This document shows, piece by piece, positions 54,004 to 62,710 of a stretch of DNA of 64,000 nucleotides. Position 1 is the first letter of the stretch; every line of letters begins with the position of its first letter. Position numbers and translations under genes: made by a program. The notes beneath the pieces were generated by a model, which made no database searches, was not told where the DNA came from, and saw nothing but the letters and a program-made list of their open reading frames with translations. Source of the stretch: Garicola koreensis (GTDB lineage: Bacteria; Actinomycetota; Actinomycetes; Actinomycetales; Micrococcaceae); assembly GCF_014195445.1 (NCBI RefSeq), contig NZ_JACIBT010000001.1, positions 620,001 to 684,000 on the forward strand. The letters run 5' to 3'.

Positions 54004-54632
54004 GCTCACTTCCTGAGTGCTTCTGCTGTACAGCACTTTAGCAACTGGCATTATCCGCACGGGTCTGGACATCCCAATGGAAAATCGAAATTACTCGAAC
54101 TATTCTGATCAGTCATGAGGGCTCCTTTCGTCAGAATCCCCACTGAATATTCGCTTTACTGGGGTCCACCGGTCGTGTGTTCGGGGGCCGGGAAGCTGAG
54201 GATGCAATCGAGGTGATGGGTGCCGATGATGGCTGGCGTGGGGGCCAGTGCCCTTCGGCCGATTCCTATGCGCGAACGAATACGCTGCAGAAGCGCAGCA
54301 GTCCGTGGGGGGAGAAGACCCACGCGGTCCGAAGCCGTGAAGGGAGCAGAGGCTTCTGAGTATGTGCCCCCCAGCACGGTTCTGCAGCAGGCCGCGGGTG
54401 CAATCCGCTTCGGCTGGAGCGGGGACCTAGCGGCATTGCTACAACAGGGCTTGCACAGGTGCCCACCTGGCGCGCTGAGCAGAAAGGCGTGTTGGATCAG
54501 CAGCGCGAATGACCCGCGATTGAGCGTAGTGGCCCCGAAGGACACCACCGCTGGACCCCAGAGACAATATCGCTGGCCCCCGGACGCAATATCGGGTGGC
54601 CTCCAAAGCTTCGAATACTCACCACCGTAAAC
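54004..54632. other. Gene-poor stretch at the edge of an accessory pocket
   Basis: About 630 bases with no credible gene. Reading frames on both strands (54156-54716 minus, 54220-54630 plus) have unlikely composition and no ribosome sites. The right part (54526-54608) contains two CAATATCG octamers in similar GGCCCC-rich surroundings and may be a decayed insertion-sequence end. Composition is less GC-rich than elsewhere. Confidence 0.5.
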
Positions 54633-54890
54633 ATGGCAGATCAGAGGCGCCTGAACGAGGACTTTGATGCCTCTGTGTGCCCGCAAGGGCTCCGGTACAT
54701 ACACAACGAGCCACAACAGGGCCCAGCCCGCGTACGCCGCCGTGCCAAGCTGACCTCCAAGCAGGTGGACAACATTGTCCGCGACTATCAGGCGGGTCTC
54801 CCTCTACAGCAGATTGCGGAGACGTTAAACATCCACCGCAAGACTGTCCACCACAACCTGAAGCGGCGAGGTGTGCCACCGAGGGGTTGA
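54633..54890 (+). CDS. Orphan helix-turn-helix protein, likely recombinase C-terminal remnant
   Basis: An 85-residue protein. Residues about 39-82 form a Hin/resolvase-type HTH (LTSKQVDNIVRDYQAGLPLQ, then IAETLNIHRKTVHHNL and KRRGVPPR). This unit is usually the DNA-binding end of a serine recombinase; here the catalytic domain is missing and replaced by about 38 residues without homology that I recognise. It could be a remnant of a lost mobile element or a short autonomous regulator. No clear ribosome site is seen. Confidence 0.55.
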   Translation: MADQRRLNEDFDASVCPQGLRYIHNEPQQGPARVRRRAKLTSKQVDNIVRDYQAGLPLQQIAETLNIHRKTVHHNLKRRGVPPRG

Positions 54891-54902
54891 AGCCCACTGC
54901 AC

Positions 54903-54927
54903 AACCTGTAAGAAATCCTTACAGGTT
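54903..54927. repeat. 25-bp palindrome downstream of rhuM-fic
   Basis: Perfect 10-bp arms AACCTGTAAG and CTTACAGGTT with a 5-base loop, between the convergent HTH and RhuM-Fic genes. It could act as a bidirectional transcription stop, although no T-run follows. It is clearly related to the palindrome at 55700-55724, and about 38 bases align at roughly 31 identities. Confidence 0.75.
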
Positions 54928-54952
54928 GCTATCTCGTCCACTCCGTCAACGA

Positions 54953-55930
54953 TTACGCTGCATTGGGTGCAGTGAGCATGTTGATCACCAGGGCGATCAT
55001 CAGCTCTTTCTCTTGGGGCTTGCTCATCGCCACCATCAGCGTGATTGCCGCCAGTGCGCTGTTAGAGATGGCTACCTGGGAAGAACTGTCCTGAAGTAGT
55101 CCGTTTTTGCTCAGGAACGTCACAAACAGTGCGGCAGCGGAGCGCTTGTTGCCGTCCGCCAACGGGTGGTCCTTGATGATCAGGTACAGCAGGTTCGCAG
55201 CCTTCTCCTCGGCTGAGGCGTAGAGCTCCTGCCCGGCGAAACTCTGGTAGATCGCTTCTATGATGCCGCGTAGGCCATCGCCACGTTCTTGGCCAAACAA
55301 CGTATTCTGGGGGAACTGGGCGGCAAGTTCATTAATAATCCCGCGGGCTTCATCGTAGGTGAGCTGCCAGCGTGGGGCGGTGCCCTCGGGTGTAGGCAGG
55401 TCGCCTTCGTCGTAGTGCTGGAGTAACTGCAGGCTCGGCAGATACTGCGACAGCACCTCAGCCACTCCACCGAGCACTTCATCACTGGAGCGCTGCAGGA
55501 TCTCTACCATGGAACCCAGCTGCTCCAGGCGGCGGTTGTTGATGGCCACGCCCTGTACCAGGTACTCCTTGAGCCGTTCGGTTGCCCAGATGCGGAACTT
55601 GGTAGCGGTGGCGGACTTTACGCGGTAGCCCACCGAAATGATCATGTCGAGGTTGTAGTGCGGAATTTGGCGGGCGACCCGCCGAGAGCCCTCTTGCCGA
55701 ACCTGTCGGAAATTCCGACAGGTTGCTGTTTCGTCCAGCTCACCCTCGTCATAGACGTGCTGAATATGCTCCACGATGTTGGTGCGCGAGCTCTGGAACA
55801 GCTCCGCTAGCTGCTGCTGAGTCAGCCACACAGTCTCGCCCTCAAGCCGCACATCGACTCGAGTAGCACCGTCCTCTGCTGCGTAGAGCAGAATCTCAGT
55901 ATTAGGTGTCAATGAGGACTGTTGAGGCAT
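54953..55930 (-). CDS. RhuM-Fic/Doc fusion protein
   Basis: A 325-residue protein. Residues 1-130 are the RhuM domain: TVWLTQQQLAELFQSSRTNI, then CRNFRQVRQEG and HYNLDMIISVGYRV and FRIWATERLKEYLVQG. The C-terminal 140 residues are a Fic/Doc domain whose motif reads KDHPLADGNKRSAAALF. The Lys after Asn is Doc-like, and the last Arg of the classical Fic motif is Ala, so phosphotransfer rather than AMPylation is a possibility. Such fusions occur in genomic islands; roles in defence or virulence are proposed but unproven. ATG 55930 has GGAGGAG 9 bases upstream; ATG 55939 abuts it. Confidence 0.82.
   Translation of the reverse strand: MPQQSSLTPNTEILLYAAEDGATRVDVRLEGETVWLTQQQLAELFQSSRTNIVEHIQHVYDEGELDETATCRNFRQVRQEGSRRVARQIPHYNLDMIISVGYRVKSATATKFRIWATERLKEYLVQGVAINNRRLEQLGSMVEILQRSSDEVLGGVAEVLSQYLPSLQLLQHYDEGDLPTPEGTAPRWQLTYDEARGIINELAAQFPQNTLFGQERGDGLRGIIEAIYQSFAGQELYASAEEKAANLLYLIIKDHPLADGNKRSAAALFVTFLSKNGLLQDSSSQVAISNSALAAITLMVAMSKPQEKELMIALVINMLTAPNAA
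55700..55724. repeat. 25-bp palindrome inside rhuM-fic
   Basis: Perfect arms AACCTGTCGG and CCGACAGGTT with loop AAATT, encoding the conserved Cys-Arg-Asn-Phe-Arg-Gln-Val segment on the minus strand. It is the in-gene counterpart of the palindrome at 54903-54927. Confidence 0.8.
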
Positions 55931-56157
55931 TGTTGGCATCTCCTCCGCGCGGCGCGGACATTACGTGTTGATCTGATTCAGCCTAGCCGTAGGGCCGGAC
56001 ATGGCCACTGACTGTCATGGAAGGTCTCGACCTCTATCCAGCCAACGCCACGCCGCTGTTCGTCCCTGCTGCCTCGCGAAGAGCCCGTAGCACGCCGACA
56101 ACGTCTGCCACATTCGAGAGTAGTTTCCTAGGACAAGTCGTCCAGCACGTACGGAAC

Positions 56158-56181
56158 GAGCCCCACCAGTTGGTGGAGCTC
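56158..56181 (-). terminator. Hairpin after tRNA-Ala
   Basis: On the minus strand GAGCTCCACCA pairs with TGGTGGGGCTC around 2 bases, with one wobble, beginning 16 bases past the tRNA 3' end. GC-rich stem and position suggest a tRNA terminator, though the following GTTCC is a poor U-run. Confidence 0.5.
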
Positions 56182-56197
56182 GATTCGTGATGAGTGG

Positions 56198-56273
56198 TGG
56201 TGGAGCATATCGGACTCGAACCGATGACCTTCTGTATGCCATACAGACGCGCTACCAGCTGCGCCAATGCCCC
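56198..56273 (-). tRNA. tRNA-Ala (GGC anticodon)
   Basis: A 76-base cloverleaf with encoded CCA. Acceptor GGGGCAT pairs with ATGCTCC, the anticodon stem TCTGT/ACAGA encloses ATGGCAT (anticodon GGC), and the T arm contains GGTTCGAGTCC. Its 3' end faces the accessory pocket at 54.0-56.2 kb, the usual orientation for an integration target. Confidence 0.95.
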
Positions 56274-56376
56274 GTATTCATTTAGTTCTCGCCACCGCAT
56301 CTCTGCGTTGGCAACCCTTACACTTTACTGCGGGTGAAGGGCCCTAAGCAAATCGCAACGCCACTCCCCCGCGTGC

Positions 56377-56763
56377 TCAGGCGACGGCGTCGTCGGACTC
56401 TGCCGCCAGTCCCAGATCGACCTTCGGCACGTCAGCGTACAGCCGGTCCAGACCGTAGAGCGCACGATCCTCCTGGTGCTGGACGTGGATGACCATGTGC
56501 CCGTAGTCCAGCAGCACCCAGGTGTCAGAGTCGCGGCCCTCACGGCGCACCGGTGAGGACTGGTGCTGCTCCTTGAGCTGGTATTCGATCTCGTCGCAGA
56601 TCGATTTCAGCTGCCGGTCTGAGGGCGCAGAGCAGACCAGGAACGCATCGGTGATGCCCAACCGCTCCCCCACGTCGAAGCCGGAGATGTTGGTGGCGAG
56701 TTTGTCAGCCGCTGCGGCAGCCGCGGTTCGCAGTTCAGAGAGCACAGTGTCAGGAACAGTCAT
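56377..56763 (-). CDS. rsfS: Ribosome silencing factor RsfS
   Basis: A 128-residue RsfS/Iojap protein that binds ribosomal protein L14 and blocks subunit joining under nutrient limitation. Motifs: LGITDAFLVCSAPSDRQLKS, WVLLDYGHMVIHVQHQED and ALYGLDRLYADVP. The length is standard. It lies 12 bp after the acidic membrane protein and ends the nadD operon, an order widely conserved in actinobacteria. Confidence 0.93.
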   Translation of the reverse strand: MTVPDTVLSELRTAAAAAADKLATNISGFDVGERLGITDAFLVCSAPSDRQLKSICDEIEYQLKEQHQSSPVRREGRDSDTWVLLDYGHMVIHVQHQEDRALYGLDRLYADVPKVDLGLAAESDDAVA

Positions 56764-56775
56764 GAGGCCCCCATT

Positions 56776-58038
56776 CTAGAGGAATACCGTGAAGATCACG
56801 ACGCCGATCGCCACCAGCAGCAGCACCGCCAGCACGACCAGCAGCCACATCATCATGTTCTGCCTGCCGGCCTGCTTGGAGCTCGCATCGAGCATCTCGT
56901 TGAGCTCCAGCCCGTGGGCGCCCTGGGCGTCGACCGGTTCGATGTGGCCGGTGAGGAACATCTCCTCCTGGTGGTCGCCGTCGCGGGCGTCGCGCACCGT
57001 TTTGCCGGTGATGACCTCAGAGTCGGGCCGCTGGTGGCTGCGTCGCTGGGCTTCACGATCGGATTCTTCCTGCTGCTGACGCATCCGCGCCTGGTTGGCC
57101 TGCATGGCTTTGGCCGCCAAGGCCTGCTGCTTCTTCAGCAGCTCAGGGTCCACCCGCTCAGGGTCATCATGCTTAGCGATCTGGCCTGTGGTCTCGTTGA
57201 GCTCATCCATCAGCTCCGGGGCCAGTCTGGGCAGCGATTCGGTGTCCCGCAGCAGCCGTTGGGCACGCCGTGACGCCGGAATGGGCGCATCCTGATAGTC
57301 GATGAGCTCCGGGGCCTCGGCCTCAGTGTCGGCGTCTGGGTCACCCTCAGTCTCATCGACTTCGTCGGCGTCGTCGTCGTGCTCGCCTTCGGCAGGCTCG
57401 TCCTCGGCGGCTGCGTCCTCCGCTGCTTCGGCGTCCTGCTCGGCCGTCAGGGCGGCGACCTCTTCGGGTGAGAGCGCCACGTCGGGTTCAGCAGGTTCAG
57501 TCGGATCAGCTAGCTCAGCTTCAGCGGGCTCAGCGGGTTCGTCTGTGCCGGCCTCCGGGAGGTTGAGGTCCTCGTCGTCGGGCTCTTCGGCCTCGGCGTC
57601 GGCGAGCTCCTCCTCGGGCCGGGCGGGGCCTTCTTCGTCTGCGGGCTCGGGAAGCTCGGCCTCGGCGACCTCCACCGGAAGCTCTTCCTCAGCGTCTTCA
57701 GACTCATCATCCGCAGCACTCTCAACAGCAGCGTCTTCTGCCTTCGAGATCTCAGCCTCAGAATCATCGCGCGGCGGCGGCGCAGGCAGTTCGATGGCCT
57801 CGGTGGCCTCCGTGTCCTCCACCGCACGGGAGAGCTCGTCGTCAGAATCCGCGGTGCCCGCCTCTGCTGGTGGCTGGGCCAACTCATCGACGGTGGCCTC
57901 GGCCTCCTCCTGGGCGGCGCGCTGGGCGGCCAGCTCCTCCTCACGACGGCGGCGCAGCTCCCGGCGGGAGACCGGCAGGTAGCGGGCGCGCTTCTCGTTG
58001 TCTCCAGCCCTGTCCTGCTCAGTGGTGTCTGCGCTCAT
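56776..58038 (-). CDS. Acidic protein with C-terminal membrane anchor
   Basis: A 420-residue protein. An Arg-rich N-terminus (RRELRRRREEELAAQRAA) leads into about 190 residues dominated by Asp, Glu, Ala and Pro, then a Gln/Arg-rich helical part, and one C-terminal hydrophobic helix (MMMWLLVVLAVLLLVAIG). This predicts a tail-anchored protein facing the cytoplasm. No enzyme motif is present. Similar proteins sit between nadD and rsfS in related actinobacteria, but their role is unknown. Its ATG directly follows the nadD stop (TAG-ATG). Confidence 0.65.
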   Translation of the reverse strand: MSADTTEQDRAGDNEKRARYLPVSRRELRRRREEELAAQRAAQEEAEATVDELAQPPAEAGTADSDDELSRAVEDTEATEAIELPAPPPRDDSEAEISKAEDAAVESAADDESEDAEEELPVEVAEAELPEPADEEGPARPEEELADAEAEEPDDEDLNLPEAGTDEPAEPAEAELADPTEPAEPDVALSPEEVAALTAEQDAEAAEDAAAEDEPAEGEHDDDADEVDETEGDPDADTEAEAPELIDYQDAPIPASRRAQRLLRDTESLPRLAPELMDELNETTGQIAKHDDPERVDPELLKKQQALAAKAMQANQARMRQQQEESDREAQRRSHQRPDSEVITGKTVRDARDGDHQEEMFLTGHIEPVDAQGAHGLELNEMLDASSKQAGRQNMMMWLLVVLAVLLLVAIGVVIFTVFL

Positions 58039-58743
58039 CTAGAAAGCCTCCTGGTCTTTGCCCACCATGGTAAGCCCGGCCGGGGACCGCACATGGTCCA
58101 CCAGCGGGCGTGTGCTGGATTCGGGCTGGTACAGCCGGTGCTTATTGATGTACTGGACCACACCGTCGGGCACCAAGTACCAGACCGGCTTATCCCCCGC
58201 CGCCCGTTCACGCAGATCGGTGGAGCTGATGGCCATGGCGGGGATCTCCATCAGCGAGATCTGGTTCTTGCGGCCGAAATCCTCACTCGGGTACCCGGGC
58301 CTGGTCACCGAGACGAAGTGGGCCAGGCCCCAGAGCTCCTCCACGTTTTTCCAGGACATGATCTGGGCCATCGCATCAGCACCGGTGATGAAGAACAGCT
58401 CCTCATCCGGGTACAGGTGCGAAAAGTCGCGCAGCGTGTCGATGGTGTAGGTCTTGCCGCCACGATCAATATCCACCCGGGAGACGGTGAACCGCGGGTT
58501 GGATGCGGTGGCGATCACCGTCAGCAGGTACCTGTGCTCCGCGCCGGTGACTTCGCCGGTCTCCTTCTGCCACGGCTGGCCGGTGGGCACGAACACGACC
58601 TCGTCGAGCTCGAACTCGGCGGCGACTTCGCTGGCTGCCACCAGGTGGCCGTGATGGATCGGGTCAAAGGTCCCGCCCATGATCCCCAGGCGGCGGCGCC
58701 GGGGCTGATCTGAGGCCGTGGCCTGCGAGGTTGGGGGCGTCAA
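58039..58743 (-). CDS. nadD: Nicotinate-nucleotide adenylyltransferase
   Basis: A 234-residue enzyme making deamido-NAD from nicotinate mononucleotide and ATP. The nucleotidyltransferase motif [12 protein letters not shown] is near residue 23, and the C-terminal [11 protein letters not shown] is the second ATP-binding motif. The first 20 residues are an unconserved Pro/Arg extension, so an ATG nearer GGTFDP could also serve. It heads the nadD-acidic protein-rsfS operon. Confidence 0.92.
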   Translation of the reverse strand: MTPPTSQATASDQPRRRRLGIMGGTFDPIHHGHLVAASEVAAEFELDEVVFVPTGQPWQKETGEVTGAEHRYLLTVIATASNPRFTVSRVDIDRGGKTYTIDTLRDFSHLYPDEELFFITGADAMAQIMSWKNVEELWGLAHFVSVTRPGYPSEDFGRKNQISLMEIPAMAISSTDLRERAAGDKPVWYLVPDGVVQYINKHRLYQPESSTRPLVDHVRSPAGLTMVGKDQEAF

Positions 58744-58762
58744 ACTGTCCTGCTGCCGGGTT

Positions 58763-58948
58763 TCAGTGGTCCGAGTGGGCTTCCGCCGGCAGCTCTCTGC
58801 CCTTATTGGAGAACCCCAGGGTGATCAGCAGGGCAAACAGCAGAATGGCGAACATGATGATGCCGAACCAGTGGCTGGGCATAAAGAGTGCGGACTCCTC
58901 TGCCCCTTCAGCGGACAACATCTGTGCAGCGAACGGCAGGTTCAGCAT
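58763..58948 (-). CDS. Small single-pass membrane protein
   Basis: A 61-residue protein with one transmembrane helix ([20 protein letters not shown]) near residues 26-46 and a polar C-terminus ending EAHSDH. GAGGGAGAGG precedes the ATG and TAGACT at 58983-58988 (minus) may be its -10. It has the look of a conserved small membrane protein of Micrococcaceae found near proA/nadD; the function is unknown. It lies 19 bp upstream of nadD. Confidence 0.7.
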   Translation of the reverse strand: MLNLPFAAQMLSAEGAEESALFMPSHWFGIIMFAILLFALLITLGFSNKGRELPAEAHSDH

Positions 58949-59098
58949 GCCTCTCCCTCAACGGACGACAAATAACACATCAAGTCTACGTGAATACCGG
59001 GCCCATTCGCCCACCGGCGCACCGAAGGGCCCCGTCCTGAATGACGGAACCCTTGGGTGACACCGGCGGGCGTGCATGAGCCTCGGCGCAGCGGGACC

Positions 59099-61261
59099 TC
59101 AGCGCTGGGCTGCTTTGACCTGACGACGACGCCGGTGCAGGATCGGCTCGGTGTAGCCGTTGGGCTGGGCCAATCCGTCGAAGACCAGCTCACGAGCAGC
59201 TTGGAAGGCGATGCTGGATTCGAAGTTCGGCGCCATGGGCCGGTACTGATCATCGTCGGCGTTCTGCTCATCGACCACGGCTGCGATACGTTCCATGGAC
59301 TCGCTGACCTGCTCTTCGCTGACCACCCCGTGGTGCAGCCAGTTGGCCAGCAGCTGCGAGGAGATCCGCAGCGTGGCGCGGTCCTCCATCAGCGCGGTCC
59401 CGTAGAGGTCGGGCACCTTGGAGGAGCCCACGCCCTGGTCGACCCAGCGCACCACATACCCCAAAAGGGACTGGACGTTGTTGTCCACCTCTTCGCGGCG
59501 CTGCTGATCGGTCCAGTCCGGGGTGGCGACCACCGGGATGGTCAGCAGTTCGCTGCGCGTGCTGCGCCGGGTGCCGCGCAGCTCGCTCTGCCGCTGGGCG
59601 ACGTCGACCCGGTGGTAGTGCATCGCATGCAGTGTGGCGGCCGTGGGTGAGGGCACCCATGCGGCCGAGGCTCCGGCGGTGGGATGACCGCTCTTCTGGG
59701 CGACCATATCGGCCATCAGCTCCGTCATCGCCCACATGCCCTTGCCGATCTGGCCGTGGCCGGGAAGATCGACCTCCAGGCCGATGTCGACGTTCTGGTC
59801 CTCATAGGCGCCGATCCAGGGCTGGGACTTCATATCGGCCTTGCGGACCATCGGGCCGGCCTGCACCGAGGTGTGGATCTCGTCGCCGGAACGGTCCAGG
59901 AACCCGGTGTTGATGAACACGATCCGGTCCTTCGCCTCGGCGATGCAGGCCTTCAGGTTCGCGCTGGTGCGCCGCTCCTCATCCATCAGCCCCATCTTCA
60001 GGGTCCCGGCCGGCAGGCCCAGCAGCTGCTCGACCCGGCTGAAGAGCTCAACGGTGAAGGCCACCTCTTCGGGGCCGTGCATCTTCGGCTTGACGATGTA
60101 GATCGAGCCGGTGCGGCCGTTGCGGAACTCGTTGGACTCTCTGCGTCCGTCAAGTGCACCCAGGGTGGTGACAATCGTATCCAGCAGGCCCTCACCGATC
60201 TCCTGGCCGGAGGGGTCCAGTACGGCGTCGGTGGTCATCAGGTGCCCCACGTTGCGCACCAGCAGCACGGAGCGGCCCTGAACGGTGAGGCTGCCGCCCT
60301 CGGGGCCGACATACTCACGGTCCTTGGCCAGCCGGCGGGTGCGGCTCTTGCCGTCCTTCTCGAAGGTCTCGGCCAGGTCACCGCGGTTCAGCCCCAACCA
60401 GTTCCGGTAGGCCTCCACCTTGTCTGCGGCATCGACAGTGGCCACCGAGTCTTCGAAGTCGACGATCGTGGTCAGCGCCGATTCGAAGACCACATCGCTC
60501 ATCGACGCACTGTCCTCGGCTCCAACCTCAGTGCTGGAATCGAACTGCAGCTCTAAGTGCAGGCCGTTGTGACGCAGCAGAACCGCGTCCGGATTCGCGG
60601 GATCGCCGGTGTAGCCGGCCAGCGCTTCAGCGTCGGCCAAGGGCGTCGTCTCCCCCTGCTTCAGGGTGACGACCAGCCGCCCAGACTCGATGGCGTAGCC
60701 AGTGGAGTCGGCGTGGCTGCCCTGAGCCAACGGGACGAACTCATCGAGCAGAGCCCGGGTGTAGGCCACCACTTTGGCCCCGCGAGCCTTGTCATAGCCG
60801 CCCGGCTGCGGGGAACCTTCGATCACGTCGGTGCCGTAGAGCGCGTCATACATCGAGCCCCACCGCGCGTTGGCAGCGTTGAGCGCGTAACGTGCATTGG
60901 TCACCGGCACCACCAGCTGAGGCCCGGCGATATCAGCGATCACCGCATCCACCCCAGTAGTGCTCACCTGCACATCATCCGGCTCAGCGACCAGATAGCC
61001 AATCTGGGTGAGGAAGTCCTCATAGGCGCCCTGGTCCACGGTCCCGGGGTTCTGCCGGTGCCAGGAATCGATCTGGGTCTGCAGCTCCTCCCGGCGCTGC
61101 AGCAGCTCCCGGTTGCGCGGCATCAGATCAGTGATCATCTTCTTCACACCGGCCCAGAACTCGTCTACTGACAGGTCTGCGTGCTCAAGTGCCTCGCTGC
61201 CGATGAACTCATGCAGCTGCGAGTCCACCGAAAGACCGTCGACGTCGACGTACTTGCTCAT
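59099..61261 (-). CDS. glcB: Malate synthase G
   Basis: A 720-residue TIM-barrel enzyme condensing glyoxylate with acetyl-CoA to malate in the glyoxylate cycle. Recognised parts are the N-terminal [84 protein letters not shown] and the C-terminal [18 protein letters not shown] lies 8 bases before the ATG. The 5' leader contains an inverted repeat. No isocitrate lyase is in the window. Confidence 0.94.
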   Translation of the reverse strand: MSKYVDVDGLSVDSQLHEFIGSEALEHADLSVDEFWAGVKKMITDLMPRNRELLQRREELQTQIDSWHRQNPGTVDQGAYEDFLTQIGYLVAEPDDVQVSTTGVDAVIADIAGPQLVVPVTNARYALNAANARWGSMYDALYGTDVIEGSPQPGGYDKARGAKVVAYTRALLDEFVPLAQGSHADSTGYAIESGRLVVTLKQGETTPLADAEALAGYTGDPANPDAVLLRHNGLHLELQFDSSTEVGAEDSASMSDVVFESALTTIVDFEDSVATVDAADKVEAYRNWLGLNRGDLAETFEKDGKSRTRRLAKDREYVGPEGGSLTVQGRSVLLVRNVGHLMTTDAVLDPSGQEIGEGLLDTIVTTLGALDGRRESNEFRNGRTGSIYIVKPKMHGPEEVAFTVELFSRVEQLLGLPAGTLKMGLMDEERRTSANLKACIAEAKDRIVFINTGFLDRSGDEIHTSVQAGPMVRKADMKSQPWIGAYEDQNVDIGLEVDLPGHGQIGKGMWAMTELMADMVAQKSGHPTAGASAAWVPSPTAATLHAMHYHRVDVAQRQSELRGTRRSTRSELLTIPVVATPDWTDQQRREEVDNNVQSLLGYVVRWVDQGVGSSKVPDLYGTALMEDRATLRISSQLLANWLHHGVVSEEQVSESMERIAAVVDEQNADDDQYRPMAPNFESSIAFQAARELVFDGLAQPNGYTEPILHRRRRQVKAAQR

Positions 61262-61280
61262 ATTCTGATCCTCCTGGCTC

Positions 61281-61297
61281 GGAGCGGGAATCGCTCC
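61281..61297. promoter_or_regulatory. Inverted repeat in glcB leader
   Basis: Arms GGAGCG and CGCTCC with 5 bases between, just upstream of the glcB ribosome site. It may be an RNA hairpin or operator; no known motif is matched. Confidence 0.3.
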
Positions 61298-61355
61298 ACG
61301 GTTGCGTGTGTTGTCGGTGAGTTCGTCACTCCAGTATCCACTAAATGAAATATAC

Positions 61356-61372
61356 AGTCCAGATGACGGACT
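61356..61372. promoter_or_regulatory. Inverted repeat upstream of glcB
   Basis: Arms AGTCC and GGACT with a 7-base spacer in the A/T-rich 140-bp gap between proA and glcB. The position suits a regulator of glyoxylate-cycle genes, but the site is not recognised. Confidence 0.3.
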
Positions 61373-61402
61373 CTAGGTGACGCTCGGAGACCACCGGGCA
61401 CC

Positions 61403-62695
61403 TTATTCGCGGATCTGGCCCTCACCGCGGATGATCCATTTGGTGGTGGCCAGTGCGGCCATGCCCATGGGTCCGCGGGCGTGCATCTTCTGGGTGGAGA
61501 TCCCCACCTCAGCGCCCAGGCCGAACTCGCCGCCGTCGACGAACCGGGTGGAGGCGTTGACGATGACCGCGGCCGCATCCACCTCGGCGATGAACGTCTC
61601 GGCATTGGCCACCGAATCAGTGACGATCGCCTCGGTGTGCGCCGTGCTGTGCGTGCGGATGTGCTCAATCGCCTCATCCAAGGAGTCGACCACCCCGACG
61701 GCCAGTTCCAGGTCGTTGAACTCGGTGGCGTAGTGCTCACCGGTGACCTCGGTGACGTCCGCCCCCTGGTGCTCAGCCTCGCCGAACCAGGCTTTCGCGC
61801 GTGGATCTAAGTGCAGTACGACGCCGGCCTGGTGCAGGGTGGTCAGCACCTGGGGCCCGGCGTCCTGGGCGCCTGCGTGGATGAGCAGGGTTTCGGCGGC
61901 GTTGCACACGCTGGGGCGTTGGATCTTCGCGTTGAGCACGATCTCGGCGGCCTGCTGCGGGTTGGCGGTGGCGTCGATGAAGATGTGCACATTGCCCTCG
62001 CCGGTTTCGATGACCGGCACCACCGAGTTGCGCACTACGTGCTGGATGAGGTCGCGTCCGCCGCGCGGGATGAGCACGTCCACGCTGCCGCGGGTGGTCA
62101 TCAGCTCGGTGGCACCCTCGCGGCCGAAGGCGTCGATGGACTGGACCGCGTCCACCGGCACCGAGGTGGTGGCCAAGGCCCGGCCGATGATGGACAGCAG
62201 CATCTCGTTGGTGGCCTGGGCGGCTGATCCGCCGCGCAGGATGGCCGCGTTGCCGGATTTGATCGCCAGGGCGGCGATGTCCACGGTCACGTTGGGCCGG
62301 GCCTCGTAGATCGCACCCAGCACACCCAGCGGCACGGCGACCTGGCTCAGCCGCAGCCCATTGGGAAGGGTCCGGCCCTGCAGCACCCGTCCCACCGGGT
62401 CCTCCAAGCCCATGATCTCCTCCACAGCGGCGGCCAGCTCCTCGATCCGCTGCTGGGACAGCTGCAGCCGATCCTGCATGGAGGCGGGCAGCCCGTTCTG
62501 CTGCGCCCGGGCGAGATCCTGCTCGTTGGCTGCGATCAGGTCGGCTCCGGATTCGCGCAGCCCGGCGGCCACCGCCGCCAGGGCCTGATCCTTGTGGCTG
62601 CGGTCCAGGCCCGCCAGCGGCCGGGCCGCCTCCCGTGCCCGGCGGCTGATCTGTGCGACCGATCCCCCGGCCTTACCTGCGGCTTCTACGCTCAT
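61403..62695 (-). CDS. proA: Gamma-glutamyl phosphate reductase
   Basis: A 430-residue aldehyde-dehydrogenase-fold enzyme reducing gamma-glutamyl phosphate to glutamate semialdehyde, the second step of proline synthesis. VPLGVLGAIYEARPNVTVD and IKSGNAAILRGGS are conserved, QRPSVCNAAETLL carries the catalytic Cys, and IVNASTRFVDGGEFGLGAEVG is the C-terminal signature. It follows proB by 15 bp on the same strand. Proline also serves as an osmolyte. Confidence 0.95.
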   Translation of the reverse strand: MSVEAAGKAGGSVAQISRRAREAARPLAGLDRSHKDQALAAVAAGLRESGADLIAANEQDLARAQQNGLPASMQDRLQLSQQRIEELAAAVEEIMGLEDPVGRVLQGRTLPNGLRLSQVAVPLGVLGAIYEARPNVTVDIAALAIKSGNAAILRGGSAAQATNEMLLSIIGRALATTSVPVDAVQSIDAFGREGATELMTTRGSVDVLIPRGGRDLIQHVVRNSVVPVIETGEGNVHIFIDATANPQQAAEIVLNAKIQRPSVCNAAETLLIHAGAQDAGPQVLTTLHQAGVVLHLDPRAKAWFGEAEHQGADVTEVTGEHYATEFNDLELAVGVVDSLDEAIEHIRTHSTAHTEAIVTDSVANAETFIAEVDAAAVIVNASTRFVDGGEFGLGAEVGISTQKMHARGPMGMAALATTKWIIRGEGQIRE

Positions 62696-62710
62696 GCGGG
62701 TACCTCCATT

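Noticed and set aside
54156-54716. 186-codon minus-strand frame in the accessory pocket
   Set aside because: No ribosome site or motif, odd Cys/Pro/Leu content, and it runs into the HTH gene.
56015-56300. Short minus-strand frames overlapping tRNA-Ala
   Set aside because: They translate the tRNA itself (SSVRVRYAPPP-type product), a common false gene.
57302-57982. 226-residue Ser/Ala-rich frame on the plus strand
   Set aside because: It is the complement of the Asp/Glu-rich codons of the acidic membrane protein; serine runs are an artefact of that.
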